From Streptomyces violaceoruber (GTDB lineage: Bacteria; Actinomycetota; Actinomycetes; Streptomycetales; Streptomycetaceae): a stretch of DNA of 20,877 nt. Location of the stretch: NCBI GenBank assembly GCA_000720805.1, contig JODI01000113.1, forward strand, positions 1 through 20,877, given 5' to 3'. The position numbers and the translations under genes are program-made. The notes beneath the pieces were generated by a model that saw nothing but the letters and a program-made list of their open reading frames with translations, was not told the DNA's origin and made no database searches. This document shows positions 1 to 6,401 of the stretch, in pieces; the first letter of the stretch is position 1; every line of letters begins with the position of its first letter.

Positions 1-131
1 ACCAATGCCCAGCTTCGCGGCGACCGCCTTCATCGCGGCCCACTCGGTAAGGTAGTTGGGGCGGATCTCCGTAACCATGCGCACCGCACGCTCACGAAGC
101 TCGGGCGGGTAGAGGGGGACGGACGTGCCAT
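1..131 (-). pseudogene. IS3-type transposase OrfA, 5' end, frameshifted, cut by window edge
   Basis: Read on the minus strand from an ATG at 129-131, the protein starts MARPS and then loses frame. The next frame continues LYPPELRERAVRMVTEI and WAAMKAVAAKLGIG, the usual N-terminal helix-turn-helix of actinobacterial IS3-family OrfA. The break falls in the G-run at 114-118, where the spacing is one base short (or two long) of the usual MARPS-x-YP start. No in-frame ATG or GTG restores the downstream frame. Only the first ~43 codons are inside the window, so whether an OrfB follows is unknown. The family call is from recalled similarity; the frame break is seen directly. Confidence 0.7.
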
Positions 132-181
132 AACTCGATCCTCTCAGGGAATCGAGCCTCCATCAGACCCGGAACGGTTCA

Positions 182-310
182 GTGACCTGCCCATGCTGTT
201 ACGCCTTGAACTGGCTGATCGACGCAAAGGCAAGCGCCCAGAACGCCGGCGACGTCATCGAGCAGCACATCGCCCGAGCCCTGAAGGACATTGTCGGCGT
301 GTTCCGATGA
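182..310 (+). pseudogene. Short ORF fragment, unrecognised
   Basis: A GTG-started frame of 42 codons reads VTCPCCYALNWLIDAKASAQ and on to ALKDIVGVFR before TGA. The amphipathic, Lys/Asp/Glu-balanced composition looks like real protein rather than the Arg/Pro-rich shadow frames around it. I do not recognise the family. It is probably the 3' remnant of a longer gene. Its stop overlaps the ATG of the next fragment (ATGA at 307-310), as in a former operon. Confidence 0.3.
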
Positions 311-475
311 AATACCAGCAGCAACTGCAGGTGTCCGTCCGTGAACGGCTGCGCAAGCTCCTCACCGCCCCCTGGCCACCGCCGAGGGCCTGGCCGTCAA
401 CGCCGCCGCCGACGCCCCCGCGAAGAACTACTGGCCGCCGCCACCCTCGCCGCCCACGCGATACCCGCCAACTGA
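307..475 (+). pseudogene. Decayed small gene, several frame breaks
   Basis: Starts at an ATG overlapping the previous stop: MKYQQQLQVSVRERLRKLLTA. Protein-like sequence then continues in other frames, first LATAEGLAVNAAADAP and then REELLAAATLAAHAIPAN before TGA at 473-475. At least two indels are needed to join these pieces. All three segments are alanine-rich helical sequence. The family is not recognised. From 476 to 843 I see no supported gene; the open frames there are shadows rich in Arg and Pro. Confidence 0.3.
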
Positions 476-843
476 CAAACACCCGGGCCAGAGTTGCGCC
501 CGGTCTCGGGCATCGACCGGCGCGCGCTCGATCGACTCGTCGGCGTCCCGGTCGGCGCCTGACCACCATCACGTGAGGAAGTACGGCGCCGGTCCGGGGT
601 GAGGTCGCCGCGCGGGCGAAGGTGCCGAACCGGGGCCGACCGCCGCCCGTGCCGAGGCGACGGCCGCGACGAACTCGGTCATGATTCCCACCTGGCCAGG
701 AGGTGTTCTCATGGACCCCCAACGTCGCGTCCCAAGGGATCGACAAAGGCGGCGAAGACAGGTCGAATGCCATCAGGATCTCCTGTCGGGCCGCACCGCG
801 ATCAGTTGGTGGCCCTGGACGACCGGCTCCCGCACGAACGGGG

Positions 844-1629
844 TCATCCTGCGACGACGGCCATCCGGTCGCTGATCTCCCGTGCCGTGGCCAGGACCTT
901 CTGGGCGATCTCCGTCTCGGCTTCCGGGTAGACCCTTGAGGCGAGGGCGGCCACGCTGACGGCCGCGACCACGTTCTTGTTCTCGTCCCGGATCGGCGCG
1001 GCGATGCCGACCACGTCGGGGTCCAGCTCGCCGCGGGTGACGGAGTAGCCGAGGCGGCGGATGCGGCCGAGGCGTTCCATCAGTGCTTCGACGTCGGTGA
1101 GGGTGGCCGGGGTGAACCGGCGCAGTTCGGCGTTCTGAAGCAGGCGGCGGACCTCGCCTTCCGGGCTCCACGCCAGCAGCACGAGGGCGGAGGCGCCGGC
1201 GTTGAGGGGCAGGGCACTGCCGCGCTCGTAGGAGATGCGGACCGCGCGGGCGCTCTCCGCCCGGTCCACGCACACGACGAGGTCGCCGGTGCGGCGGGTG
1301 AGAAGGACCGTCTCGTGCGTGTCGTCGGCGAGGGCCTCCATCGACGGCATGGCGACTTCGGAGAGGCCGTAGCTGCGGCGGGCCAGCCGGGCGATCTCCA
1401 GCACTCGCAGGCCGAGCCGGAAACCGCCACCCGGGGCCTCTTCGAGGAAGCGTCCGGCGACGAGGCTCTGGAGGTAGCGGTAGGCGGTGGAGCGTGCCAC
1501 GCCGAGCCGTTCGGCCACGGCCGTCCCGGAGACGACCAGATGGACGTCGTCGAACATGCTCAGGATGTCGAGTGCCCGGTCGGCCGTGGAGTTGCGGTCG
1601 CGGTAGCTGGGAGACGCGTTTCCTGACAT
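844..1629 (-). CDS. IclR-family transcriptional regulator
   Basis: About 261 aa from the ATG at 1627-1629 (a GTG at 1636-1638 would add three residues; neither start has a clear Shine-Dalgarno). The N-terminal winged helix carries the IclR signatures: STADRALDILSMF, then AVAERLGVARSTAYRYLQSL as the recognition helix, then the wing FLEEAPGGGFRLG. The C-terminal GAF-like effector domain has LPLNAGASALVLLAW, GYSVTRGELDPDVVGIAAPI and a VAAVSVAAL strand. IclR proteins commonly control aromatic catabolism, as repressors or activators that bind a pathway intermediate. It is the last gene of the minus-strand ring-opening operon, 65 bases after the FAH-type hydrolase, so it probably controls this cluster. 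The paired repeats at 4725-4753 and 4866-4894 are the likely binding sites (inference). Confidence 0.9.
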   Translation of the reverse strand: MSGNASPSYRDRNSTADRALDILSMFDDVHLVVSGTAVAERLGVARSTAYRYLQSLVAGRFLEEAPGGGFRLGLRVLEIARLARRSYGLSEVAMPSMEALADDTHETVLLTRRTGDLVVCVDRAESARAVRISYERGSALPLNAGASALVLLAWSPEGEVRRLLQNAELRRFTPATLTDVEALMERLGRIRRLGYSVTRGELDPDVVGIAAPIRDENKNVVAAVSVAALASRVYPEAETEIAQKVLATAREISDRMAVVAG

Positions 1630-1694
1630 GCGAGACACTGTAGCGGGTGGGGGCGGCGTGGTGGAGACAGTGCCCGGCCGTCCGCTCGCCCGGT

Positions 1695-2537
1695 CTACAA
1701 CCGGTCCTTGACCACGGTGTTGCGCAGTTCCCCGATGCCCTCCACTGCGGTGACGAGTTCCTGGCCGGGGCGCAGGAAGACCTTCGGGTCACGGCCGGCG
1801 CCCACGCCTCCCGGGGTCCCGGTGAGGATCAGGTCGCCGGGCCGCAGCGTGATGATGGTGCTGACGTAGGCGATGATGTCGGCCACGTCGAAGAGCAGGT
1901 CGGCGGTGTTGGACTTCTGCATGGTGTGGCCGTCGACGCTGCACGAGATGTCCAGCCCGGAGGCGCCGGGCGGGAGTTCGTCGGGGGTGACGAGGACGGG
2001 CCCGACCGGGGTGGTGGCCTCGAAGGTCTTGCCGGAGAGGAACTCCCGGGTGCGGTGCTGCCAGTCCCGCACGGTGACGTCGTTGGCGACGGTGTATCCG
2101 GCCACGTGCTCCAGGGCCTTCTCACGCGGCACATGGCGGCCCCGGCGTCCGACGACGACCCCCAACTCGGCCTCCCAGTCGAGGTCGTCGCTGACCGGCG
2201 GCATGTGGACGGCGTCGCGGGCGCCGACCAGGGAGCCGTCGTACTTGGCGAACAGCGTCGGGTGGGTGGGCGTCGGTCGGCCCATCTCCTTGATGTGGGT
2301 GGCGTAGTTGAGCCCGAGGCAGACGATCTTGTTCGGGTGGGACACCAAGGGGGCGAAGGAGGCCTCGGCGAGCGGGATGCGCTCGCCGTCCCGGGCGGCC
2401 CAGTCCCGCCAGCCGTCCCCGCAGGCCAGGAGGGCGCCGACATCGGTGGACGGCAGCAGGACCAGTTCCTCGCCCTCCTGGCGGGCGGCGGTGGTGGTCT
2501 CGTGTCCGTCGGCGAGACGGACGGTGGCGAGCCTCAT
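1695..2537 (-). CDS. Fumarylacetoacetate hydrolase (FAH) family protein, ring-fission product hydrolase/isomerase
   Basis: 280 aa, the usual length for the family. An N-terminal cap (1-65) is followed by the FAH fold. IVCLGLNYATHIKEMG (71-86) is the family entry motif. The DWEAELG segment gives metal ligands Glu122 and Glu124, and ANDVTVRD gives Asp153. GKTFEATTPVGPVLVT and LRPGDLILTGTPGGVG are the later conserved loops. Relatives are metal-dependent acylpyruvate, fumarylpyruvate or maleylpyruvate hydrolases and 2-hydroxyhepta-2,4-diene-1,7-dioate isomerases. They act after an aromatic ring is opened. Its ATG overlaps the upstream monooxygenase stop (ATGA, 2534-2537), so the two are translationally coupled. 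The exact substrate cannot be read from sequence. In this operon it most likely hydrolyses or isomerises the product of the VOC dioxygenase. Confidence 0.9.
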   Translation of the reverse strand: MRLATVRLADGHETTTAARQEGEELVLLPSTDVGALLACGDGWRDWAARDGERIPLAEASFAPLVSHPNKIVCLGLNYATHIKEMGRPTPTHPTLFAKYDGSLVGARDAVHMPPVSDDLDWEAELGVVVGRRGRHVPREKALEHVAGYTVANDVTVRDWQHRTREFLSGKTFEATTPVGPVLVTPDELPPGASGLDISCSVDGHTMQKSNTADLLFDVADIIAYVSTIITLRPGDLILTGTPGGVGAGRDPKVFLRPGQELVTAVEGIGELRNTVVKDRL

Positions 2538-4216
2538 CGGTGTACTCCCTGGGTGTGGGGCTGGGCGGGATGCGGGGGAGGGGCGGGTGTCTCCGACGGG
2601 TGTGCGCCGGCCCCGGTTACGCGTCGCAGTCGTGCGCCCGTGAGTCCGGCCCGGGCGGGGGTGAACACGGCCGCCACCACACGGTCGGGTCGGATGAGCA
2701 CGAAGTGGCCGGTCAGGGGGGCGAGGAGGGCGTCGAGCCGCCCGTCGGCGTCGGCGATCCCCGCGCGGCCGGCTCGGTCACGCGGCGCGCGGTCGTCGAG
2801 GTAGACGTCCACGGCGGTGGCGTCGGGGAGGCCGGCCCGCGCGACGGCCGTCCAGTCGGCGTCGGTCACGGCTATCGCGAGCAGGCTCCAGCCCTGTCCG
2901 AGCACGTCGTCCAGCCGGCCGAGGTGGTGGCTCGGGCCTCGTAGCACCTGCGGCTGGGGCAGCATCGTGCCGACGAGCGCGCGGCCCGAGCCGTCCGCGT
3001 GGAGCACGGCACCCGCACGTACGCGGGTGTCGGGGCGGTAGCGCATCTCGGTCAGGTAGCGGCGGCCCGGAGGCGTGACCATGGCCGCGCGCACCAGCGC
3101 GTCGCGCAGGAGGGAGCGCAGGCGGCTGGTGGTCATGACGATCCGGCCGAGGCGTACGGAGAGGTCGATCACTGCCCTGGCGTGGGGGCGCCGTTCGGTG
3201 TCGTAGGTGTCGAGCAGGGCGTCGGAGGCCCGGCCCGCCAGGACGTCGGCGATCTTCCAGCAGAGGTTGGCCGCGTCCCGGACACCGGAGTTGAGGCCCT
3301 GGCCGGCGAACGGGGGCATCATGTGCGCGGCGTCGCCGAGCAGGAAGCAGCGCCCCTCGCGGAGCCGGTCGGCGAGCAGCGCGTGGAAGCTGTAGGCGAC
3401 CGATCGTTCGACCTGCTCGGGTGTGATCTCCCGGTAGGGCAGCAGGAGTCGGCGCACCAGCGAGAAGGAGGGAGGCACGCCCGCCGCGCACTCGCCCGGC
3501 TTCAGCCGGAACTCGTAGCGGCAACGGCCGTCCCGGCCCGGGACGATGACGACCGGGCGGTCGGGGTCGCCGTGGTGCATGCCGTACCGCTGGTCGTGGG
3601 TGTCCTGAAGGGTGTCGACCACGAGCCACACCTGCTCGGGGAAGCTGCGGCCGCGCATGGGGACCGACAGCAGCTCGCGTACGGTGCTGCGGCCGCCGTC
3701 GCAGCCGAGGACGTACGCGACGTCCACCTCCTCCACCGGCCCGTCCAACCCGCCCGTACGGAGCGACACACGCACCCGGCCGGGCTCCTGGGCGAGGTCT
3801 GTCAGCCGGGTGCCGAAACGGACTTCGACACCGGGCAGCCGGTCCAGCTGCTCGCGCAGCACGCGCTCCAGGTCGGGCTGGGCGAAGGGGTTCTTGAACG
3901 GGTGCCCGAGGCGTCGGCCGCCGGAGCCGCGCGCGTGGAAGAGCGTCCGCCCGCCGACACCGAAGTACCGCGTCCCGGTGCCCGGCACCAGGATCGGGTA
4001 GACCTCCTCGTCGAGGCCGCCGGCCGACTGGAGGGTGCGCAGGGACTCGTCGTCGAGGCTGATCGCCTTGGCGTCGTCGCTCGTGGTGGCGTTGCGCTCG
4101 ACCAGCAGCACCCGGACACCCCGCGAGCCCAGCAGGTGGGCGGCCGTCAGCCCGGTCGGCCCGGCGCCGACGACCAGGACCGGTGGGGCCGGGGACGGGG
4201 TGGGCACGGCGGTCAC
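2534..4216 (-). CDS. FAD-dependent aromatic-ring monooxygenase (class A, MhpA/PheA/TfdB-like)
   Basis: 560 aa from a GTG whose bases overlap the TGA of the preceding VOC gene (GTGA, 4213-4216). The open frame continues upstream, but only as an antiframe of that gene. The N-terminal dinucleotide fold is VLVVGAGPTGLTAAHLL (13-29), ending LLVER. The CDGGRSTVR motif (172-180) is the DG motif of flavin hydroxylases. FLLGDAAHMMPPFAGQGLN (291-309) is the GD motif that binds the FAD ribityl chain. The C-terminal ~150 residues form the thioredoxin-like tail seen in the PheA/TfdB/MhpA group, matching the 550-600 aa length. Such enzymes use NAD(P)H and O2 to hydroxylate phenols. Placed between an extradiol-type dioxygenase and an FAH hydrolase, it probably makes the diol that is then cleaved. 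The substrate is not known. Confidence 0.9.
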   Translation of the reverse strand: MTAVPTPSPAPPVLVVGAGPTGLTAAHLLGSRGVRVLLVERNATTSDDAKAISLDDESLRTLQSAGGLDEEVYPILVPGTGTRYFGVGGRTLFHARGSGGRRLGHPFKNPFAQPDLERVLREQLDRLPGVEVRFGTRLTDLAQEPGRVRVSLRTGGLDGPVEEVDVAYVLGCDGGRSTVRELLSVPMRGRSFPEQVWLVVDTLQDTHDQRYGMHHGDPDRPVVIVPGRDGRCRYEFRLKPGECAAGVPPSFSLVRRLLLPYREITPEQVERSVAYSFHALLADRLREGRCFLLGDAAHMMPPFAGQGLNSGVRDAANLCWKIADVLAGRASDALLDTYDTERRPHARAVIDLSVRLGRIVMTTSRLRSLLRDALVRAAMVTPPGRRYLTEMRYRPDTRVRAGAVLHADGSGRALVGTMLPQPQVLRGPSHHLGRLDDVLGQGWSLLAIAVTDADWTAVARAGLPDATAVDVYLDDRAPRDRAGRAGIADADGRLDALLAPLTGHFVLIRPDRVVAAVFTPARAGLTGARLRRVTGAGAHPSETPAPPPHPAQPHTQGVHR

Positions 4217-4707
4217 TGGACCGGCTGGTAGGCGGGGCCGCCCTCGGCCAGCAGCCGCTCGACCTCGGCGAAGATCTCGTCCGGGGACAGGTCCAGGTCG
4301 AGGGACTTGCGGAAGGGCTGGCGCACGTCCCGTTCCAGCCGCAGGTAGACCTCGTTGCGGTTGCCCTCGGGGTCGAAGAAGTAGATCCCGATCGCGTTGC
4401 CGTGGGTGACCTCCTGCTGGACCTCGATGCCCTCGGCTCGGAACCGCTGGTGGAAGTCGATGACCGACTCGATGGAGTCCACGCGCCACGACACCTGGTG
4501 GGTCAGCTTGGCGCCGACAGGAGCGGTGCGGCCCCGCTGGAGGACGAACTCGTGGTGCTCCTCGTCGGGGCGCGCGGAGAAGAACACGATGCCCTGCTCT
4601 TCGTCCTCGTCGGTGACGGTCAGCCCCAGCACCCGCTCGTAGAAGTCCCGCATCCGCTCCAGGTCCTCGACCCAGAAGCCGGTGTGGCCCAGTCCAGTGA
4701 TCGCCAT
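4213..4707 (-). CDS. VOC-family protein, single-domain extradiol dioxygenase-like
   Basis: 164 aa from the ATG at 4705-4707. A longer start nine codons upstream is possible but lies in front of the Shine-Dalgarno AAGGAG, which sits 8 bases before the chosen ATG. The sequence has two betaalphabetabetabeta modules. The first begins GLGHTGFWVEDLERMRDFYE and the second LTHQVSWRVDS, closing with FFDPEGNRNEVYLRL. His8, His70 and Glu119 fall at the three metal-ligand positions of type I extradiol dioxygenases, and a His pair at 51-52 lies in the pocket strand. The family also includes glyoxalases and fosfomycin-resistance enzymes. The complete His-His-Glu set and the coupling to a ring hydroxylase and an FAH hydrolase favour ring cleavage of a catechol-like diol (inference). 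It is the first gene of the minus-strand operon. Confidence 0.8.
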   Translation of the reverse strand: MAITGLGHTGFWVEDLERMRDFYERVLGLTVTDEDEEQGIVFFSARPDEEHHEFVLQRGRTAPVGAKLTHQVSWRVDSIESVIDFHQRFRAEGIEVQQEVTHGNAIGIYFFDPEGNRNEVYLRLERDVRQPFRKSLDLDLSPDEIFAEVERLLAEGGPAYQPVQ

Positions 4708-4721
4708 AGGAGTGTCTCCTT
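4708..4721 (-). promoter_or_regulatory. Ribosome binding site inside a small hairpin
   Basis: On the minus strand the sequence before the VOC-gene ATG reads AAGGAGACACTCCT, then ATG. AAGGAG is a strong Shine-Dalgarno (4716-4721). AGGAG can pair perfectly with CTCCT across a 3-base ACA loop, which would hide the site. The SD decides the start of the VOC gene. Whether the 5-bp hairpin matters in vivo is unknown. Confidence 0.5.
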
Positions 4722-4724
4722 TTA

Positions 4725-4753
4725 CGGGACGCAAGTTTTGTTTTCCGGGACAC
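4725..4753 (-). promoter_or_regulatory. Operator copy A: direct repeat GTGTCCCG-N13-GCGTCCCG
   Basis: On the minus strand GTGTCCCG (4746-4753) is followed by a 13-base AT-rich spacer and GCGTCCCG (4725-4732). The half-sites start 21 bases apart, two helical turns, so both face the same side of the DNA. The site overlaps the -10 of the VOC-operon promoter and ends just before its Shine-Dalgarno. An almost identical site with the same spacer length and orientation lies at 4866-4894. The binding protein is inferred to be the IclR regulator. Confidence 0.65.
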
Positions 4754-4778
4754 TAAAGGCCGAACGGGTTTAGGTCAA
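4750..4778 (-). promoter_or_regulatory. Candidate housekeeping-type promoter for the ring-opening operon
   Basis: On the minus strand TTGACC (4773-4778) and TAGTGT (4750-4755) are separated by exactly 17 bases, a good match to the actinobacterial vegetative consensus. A transcript would begin near 4740 and carry a short leader with the AAGGAG site. The -10 shares bases with the first half-site of operator A, a layout expected for repression. Confidence 0.6.
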
Positions 4779-4865
4779 CCGAGCGAGATTGCCACCGCAC
4801 ACCTCTTGACGTCACCCGTCTCTCCGGTGCAGCGTCCTGTATCACGCTAATCAAGTCCGAACATG

Positions 4866-4894
4866 TGGGACGCTTGATGTATAGAACGGGACAC
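4866..4894 (-). promoter_or_regulatory. Operator copy B: direct repeat GTGTCCCG-N13-GCGTCCCA
   Basis: On the minus strand GTGTCCCG (4887-4894) and GCGTCCCA (4866-4873) flank a 13-base spacer. Fifteen of 16 half-site bases match operator A, while the spacers differ, as expected for a protein-binding site rather than a duplicated sequence. It ends one base before the aldehyde dehydrogenase ATG, so a bound protein would block that start region. Confidence 0.65.
4880..4885 (+). promoter_or_regulatory. Candidate -10 (TATAGA) for the plus-strand catabolic operon
   Basis: TATAGA lies inside the spacer of operator B, 10 bases before the aldehyde dehydrogenase ATG. No convincing -35 sits 16-18 bases upstream, and no Shine-Dalgarno precedes the ATG. 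If this is the -10, transcription would start at or within a few bases of the ATG and give a leaderless or near-leaderless mRNA, which is common in Streptomyces. Confidence 0.35.
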
Positions 4895-4895
4895 C

Positions 4896-6365
4896 ATGAC
4901 GCTCTTGGACAACAGCACCTGGGACGGCCGCGTCTTCTCCGGCTCGGGTGAGTGGATCAGCGGCTCGGGCGAGGTGTACGACGCCGTCGAACCCGCCACG
5001 GGCAAGACCCTGGGCCGCGTCGGCTCCGCCACGCCTGCCGACGTGGACCGGGCGGTCGAGCAAGCGGTACGGGCCCAGCGGGAGTGGGCGGAGCGGCCGT
5101 ACTCCGACCGGGCCGCCGTACTGCGCCGCGCCGCGCGCCTCTTCGAGGAGCACCAGCAGGAGATCGAGACCTGGCTGATGCGGGAGTCCGGCGCGATCCG
5201 GCCCTTCGCCGCACTCCAGGTCACCAGTGGCGGCGCGGAGGAGTGCCACGAGGCCGCCGCCCTCGCCGGGGCGCCCTACGGTGAGCTGCTGCGTTCCGGG
5301 CAGCAGCGGCTGTCCTTCACCCGCCGCGTCCCGGTGGGGGTGGTCGGGGTGATCGCGCCGTTCAACGTGCCGGTCATCCTGGCCATGCGGGCGGTCGCCC
5401 CGGCACTTGCCCTCGGCAACGCGGTGGTGCTCAAGCCGGACCCGCGCACCGCGGTCAGCGGCGGCGTCGTCTTCGCCCGGATCTTCGAGGAGGCGGGGCT
5501 GCCGCCCGGTCTGCTGCACGTCCTGCCCGGCGGCGCGGACGTCGGAGCGGCCGTCGTCGATCACCCGCGGATCCCCGTCATCGCGTTCACCGGCTCCACC
5601 AGGGCCGGCCGCGCCATCGGTGTTGCCGCCGCCCGGCACCTCAAGCGGGTCCACCTGGAACTGGGCGGCAACTCCGCGCTCGTCATCATGGACGACGTCG
5701 ACCTGGAGAAGGCCGCCTCGGTGGGCGCCTGGGGATCCTTCGTCCACGCCGGCCAGATCTGCATGGCCAGCAGCCGCCACCTGGTCCACGCTGCCGTCTA
5801 CGACGACTACACCGCCCTGCTCGCCCAGCACGCCGACGCGCTCCCGGTCGGTGACCCGACCACCGAGCAGGTCGCCCTGGGACCGGTCATCGACGCGGGC
5901 CAGCGCGACATCATCCACCGCATCGTCACCGAGACCGTCGGGGCCGGAGCCCGGCTGGCCGCGGGCGGCACCTACGAGGAGCTGTTCTACCGGCCGACGG
6001 TCCTGTCCGACGTACCGCTCACCGCGCCCGCCTACGCGCAGGAGATCTTCGGGCCCGTGGCACCCGTCGTCAGCTTCCAGAACCTCGACGAGGCCGCCGA
6101 CCTGGCCGCGGGGACCGAGTACGGGCTGTCCCTCGGCATCCTCACCCGGGACGTCATGAAGGGACTGGCCCTCGCGGAGCGGATCCCCAGCGGTCTGGTC
6201 CACATCAACGACCAGACGGTCAACGACGAGACGCTCATCCCCTTCGGCGGGGTCGGCGACTCAGGCACCGGAGCCCGCCACGGCGGCGCGGCCGCCAACC
6301 TCGACGCCTTCACCGAACAGCAGTGGGTCACCGTACGCGGCGAACTCCCGCACTACCCCTTCTGA
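4896..6365 (+). CDS. Aldehyde dehydrogenase, benzaldehyde/vanillin dehydrogenase type
   Basis: 489 aa, standard ALDH length. Oxidises an aldehyde to the acid with NAD(P)+. The oxyanion Asn is in APFNVP (Asn157), the cofactor Lys is in VVLKPDP (Lys180), and FTGSTRAG (231-238) is the nucleotide loop. The general base is Glu255 in LELGGNSALV and the catalytic Cys is Cys289 in HAGQICMAS. The C-terminal EIFGPVAPV and GGVGDSGTGARHG motifs are present. The overall style (GRVFSG start, ALAGAPYGELLRS, FTRRVPVGVVGVI) resembles XylC-type benzaldehyde and vanillin dehydrogenases. First gene of the plus-strand operon, and neighbour to two predicted aryl-aldehyde-producing enzymes (oxygenase and benzaldehyde-lyase homologue), so it is likely the common sink that makes benzoates. 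Confidence 0.9.
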   Translation: MTLLDNSTWDGRVFSGSGEWISGSGEVYDAVEPATGKTLGRVGSATPADVDRAVEQAVRAQREWAERPYSDRAAVLRRAARLFEEHQQEIETWLMRESGAIRPFAALQVTSGGAEECHEAAALAGAPYGELLRSGQQRLSFTRRVPVGVVGVIAPFNVPVILAMRAVAPALALGNAVVLKPDPRTAVSGGVVFARIFEEAGLPPGLLHVLPGGADVGAAVVDHPRIPVIAFTGSTRAGRAIGVAAARHLKRVHLELGGNSALVIMDDVDLEKAASVGAWGSFVHAGQICMASSRHLVHAAVYDDYTALLAQHADALPVGDPTTEQVALGPVIDAGQRDIIHRIVTETVGAGARLAAGGTYEELFYRPTVLSDVPLTAPAYAQEIFGPVAPVVSFQNLDEAADLAAGTEYGLSLGILTRDVMKGLALAERIPSGLVHINDQTVNDETLIPFGGVGDSGTGARHGGAAANLDAFTEQQWVTVRGELPHYPF

Positions 6366-6401
6366 TCCCCCCCCGTCACACAGAGCCGCACGGAGAGCCG
6401 C

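Noticed and set aside
711..875. A 54-codon ORF with a good AGGAGG upstream, overlapping the 3' end of the IclR gene
   Set aside because: Very Arg-rich product (RQRRRRQ, RRRPSGR), no motif, and it runs antisense into a solid gene; likely chance.
1647..4231. Long plus-strand open frames (1647-2804, 2999-4231) opposite the minus-strand operon
   Set aside because: Composition is the usual Gly/Val/Arg-rich shadow of GC-rich genes; no motifs, while the minus strand carries clear families.
4214..4753. A 739-aa reading of the monooxygenase that extends to 4753, suggesting a fused N-terminal domain
   Set aside because: The extra ~178 residues are an Arg/Pro/Gly-rich off-frame reading of the VOC gene; the GTG overlapping the VOC stop gives a normal 560-aa monooxygenase.
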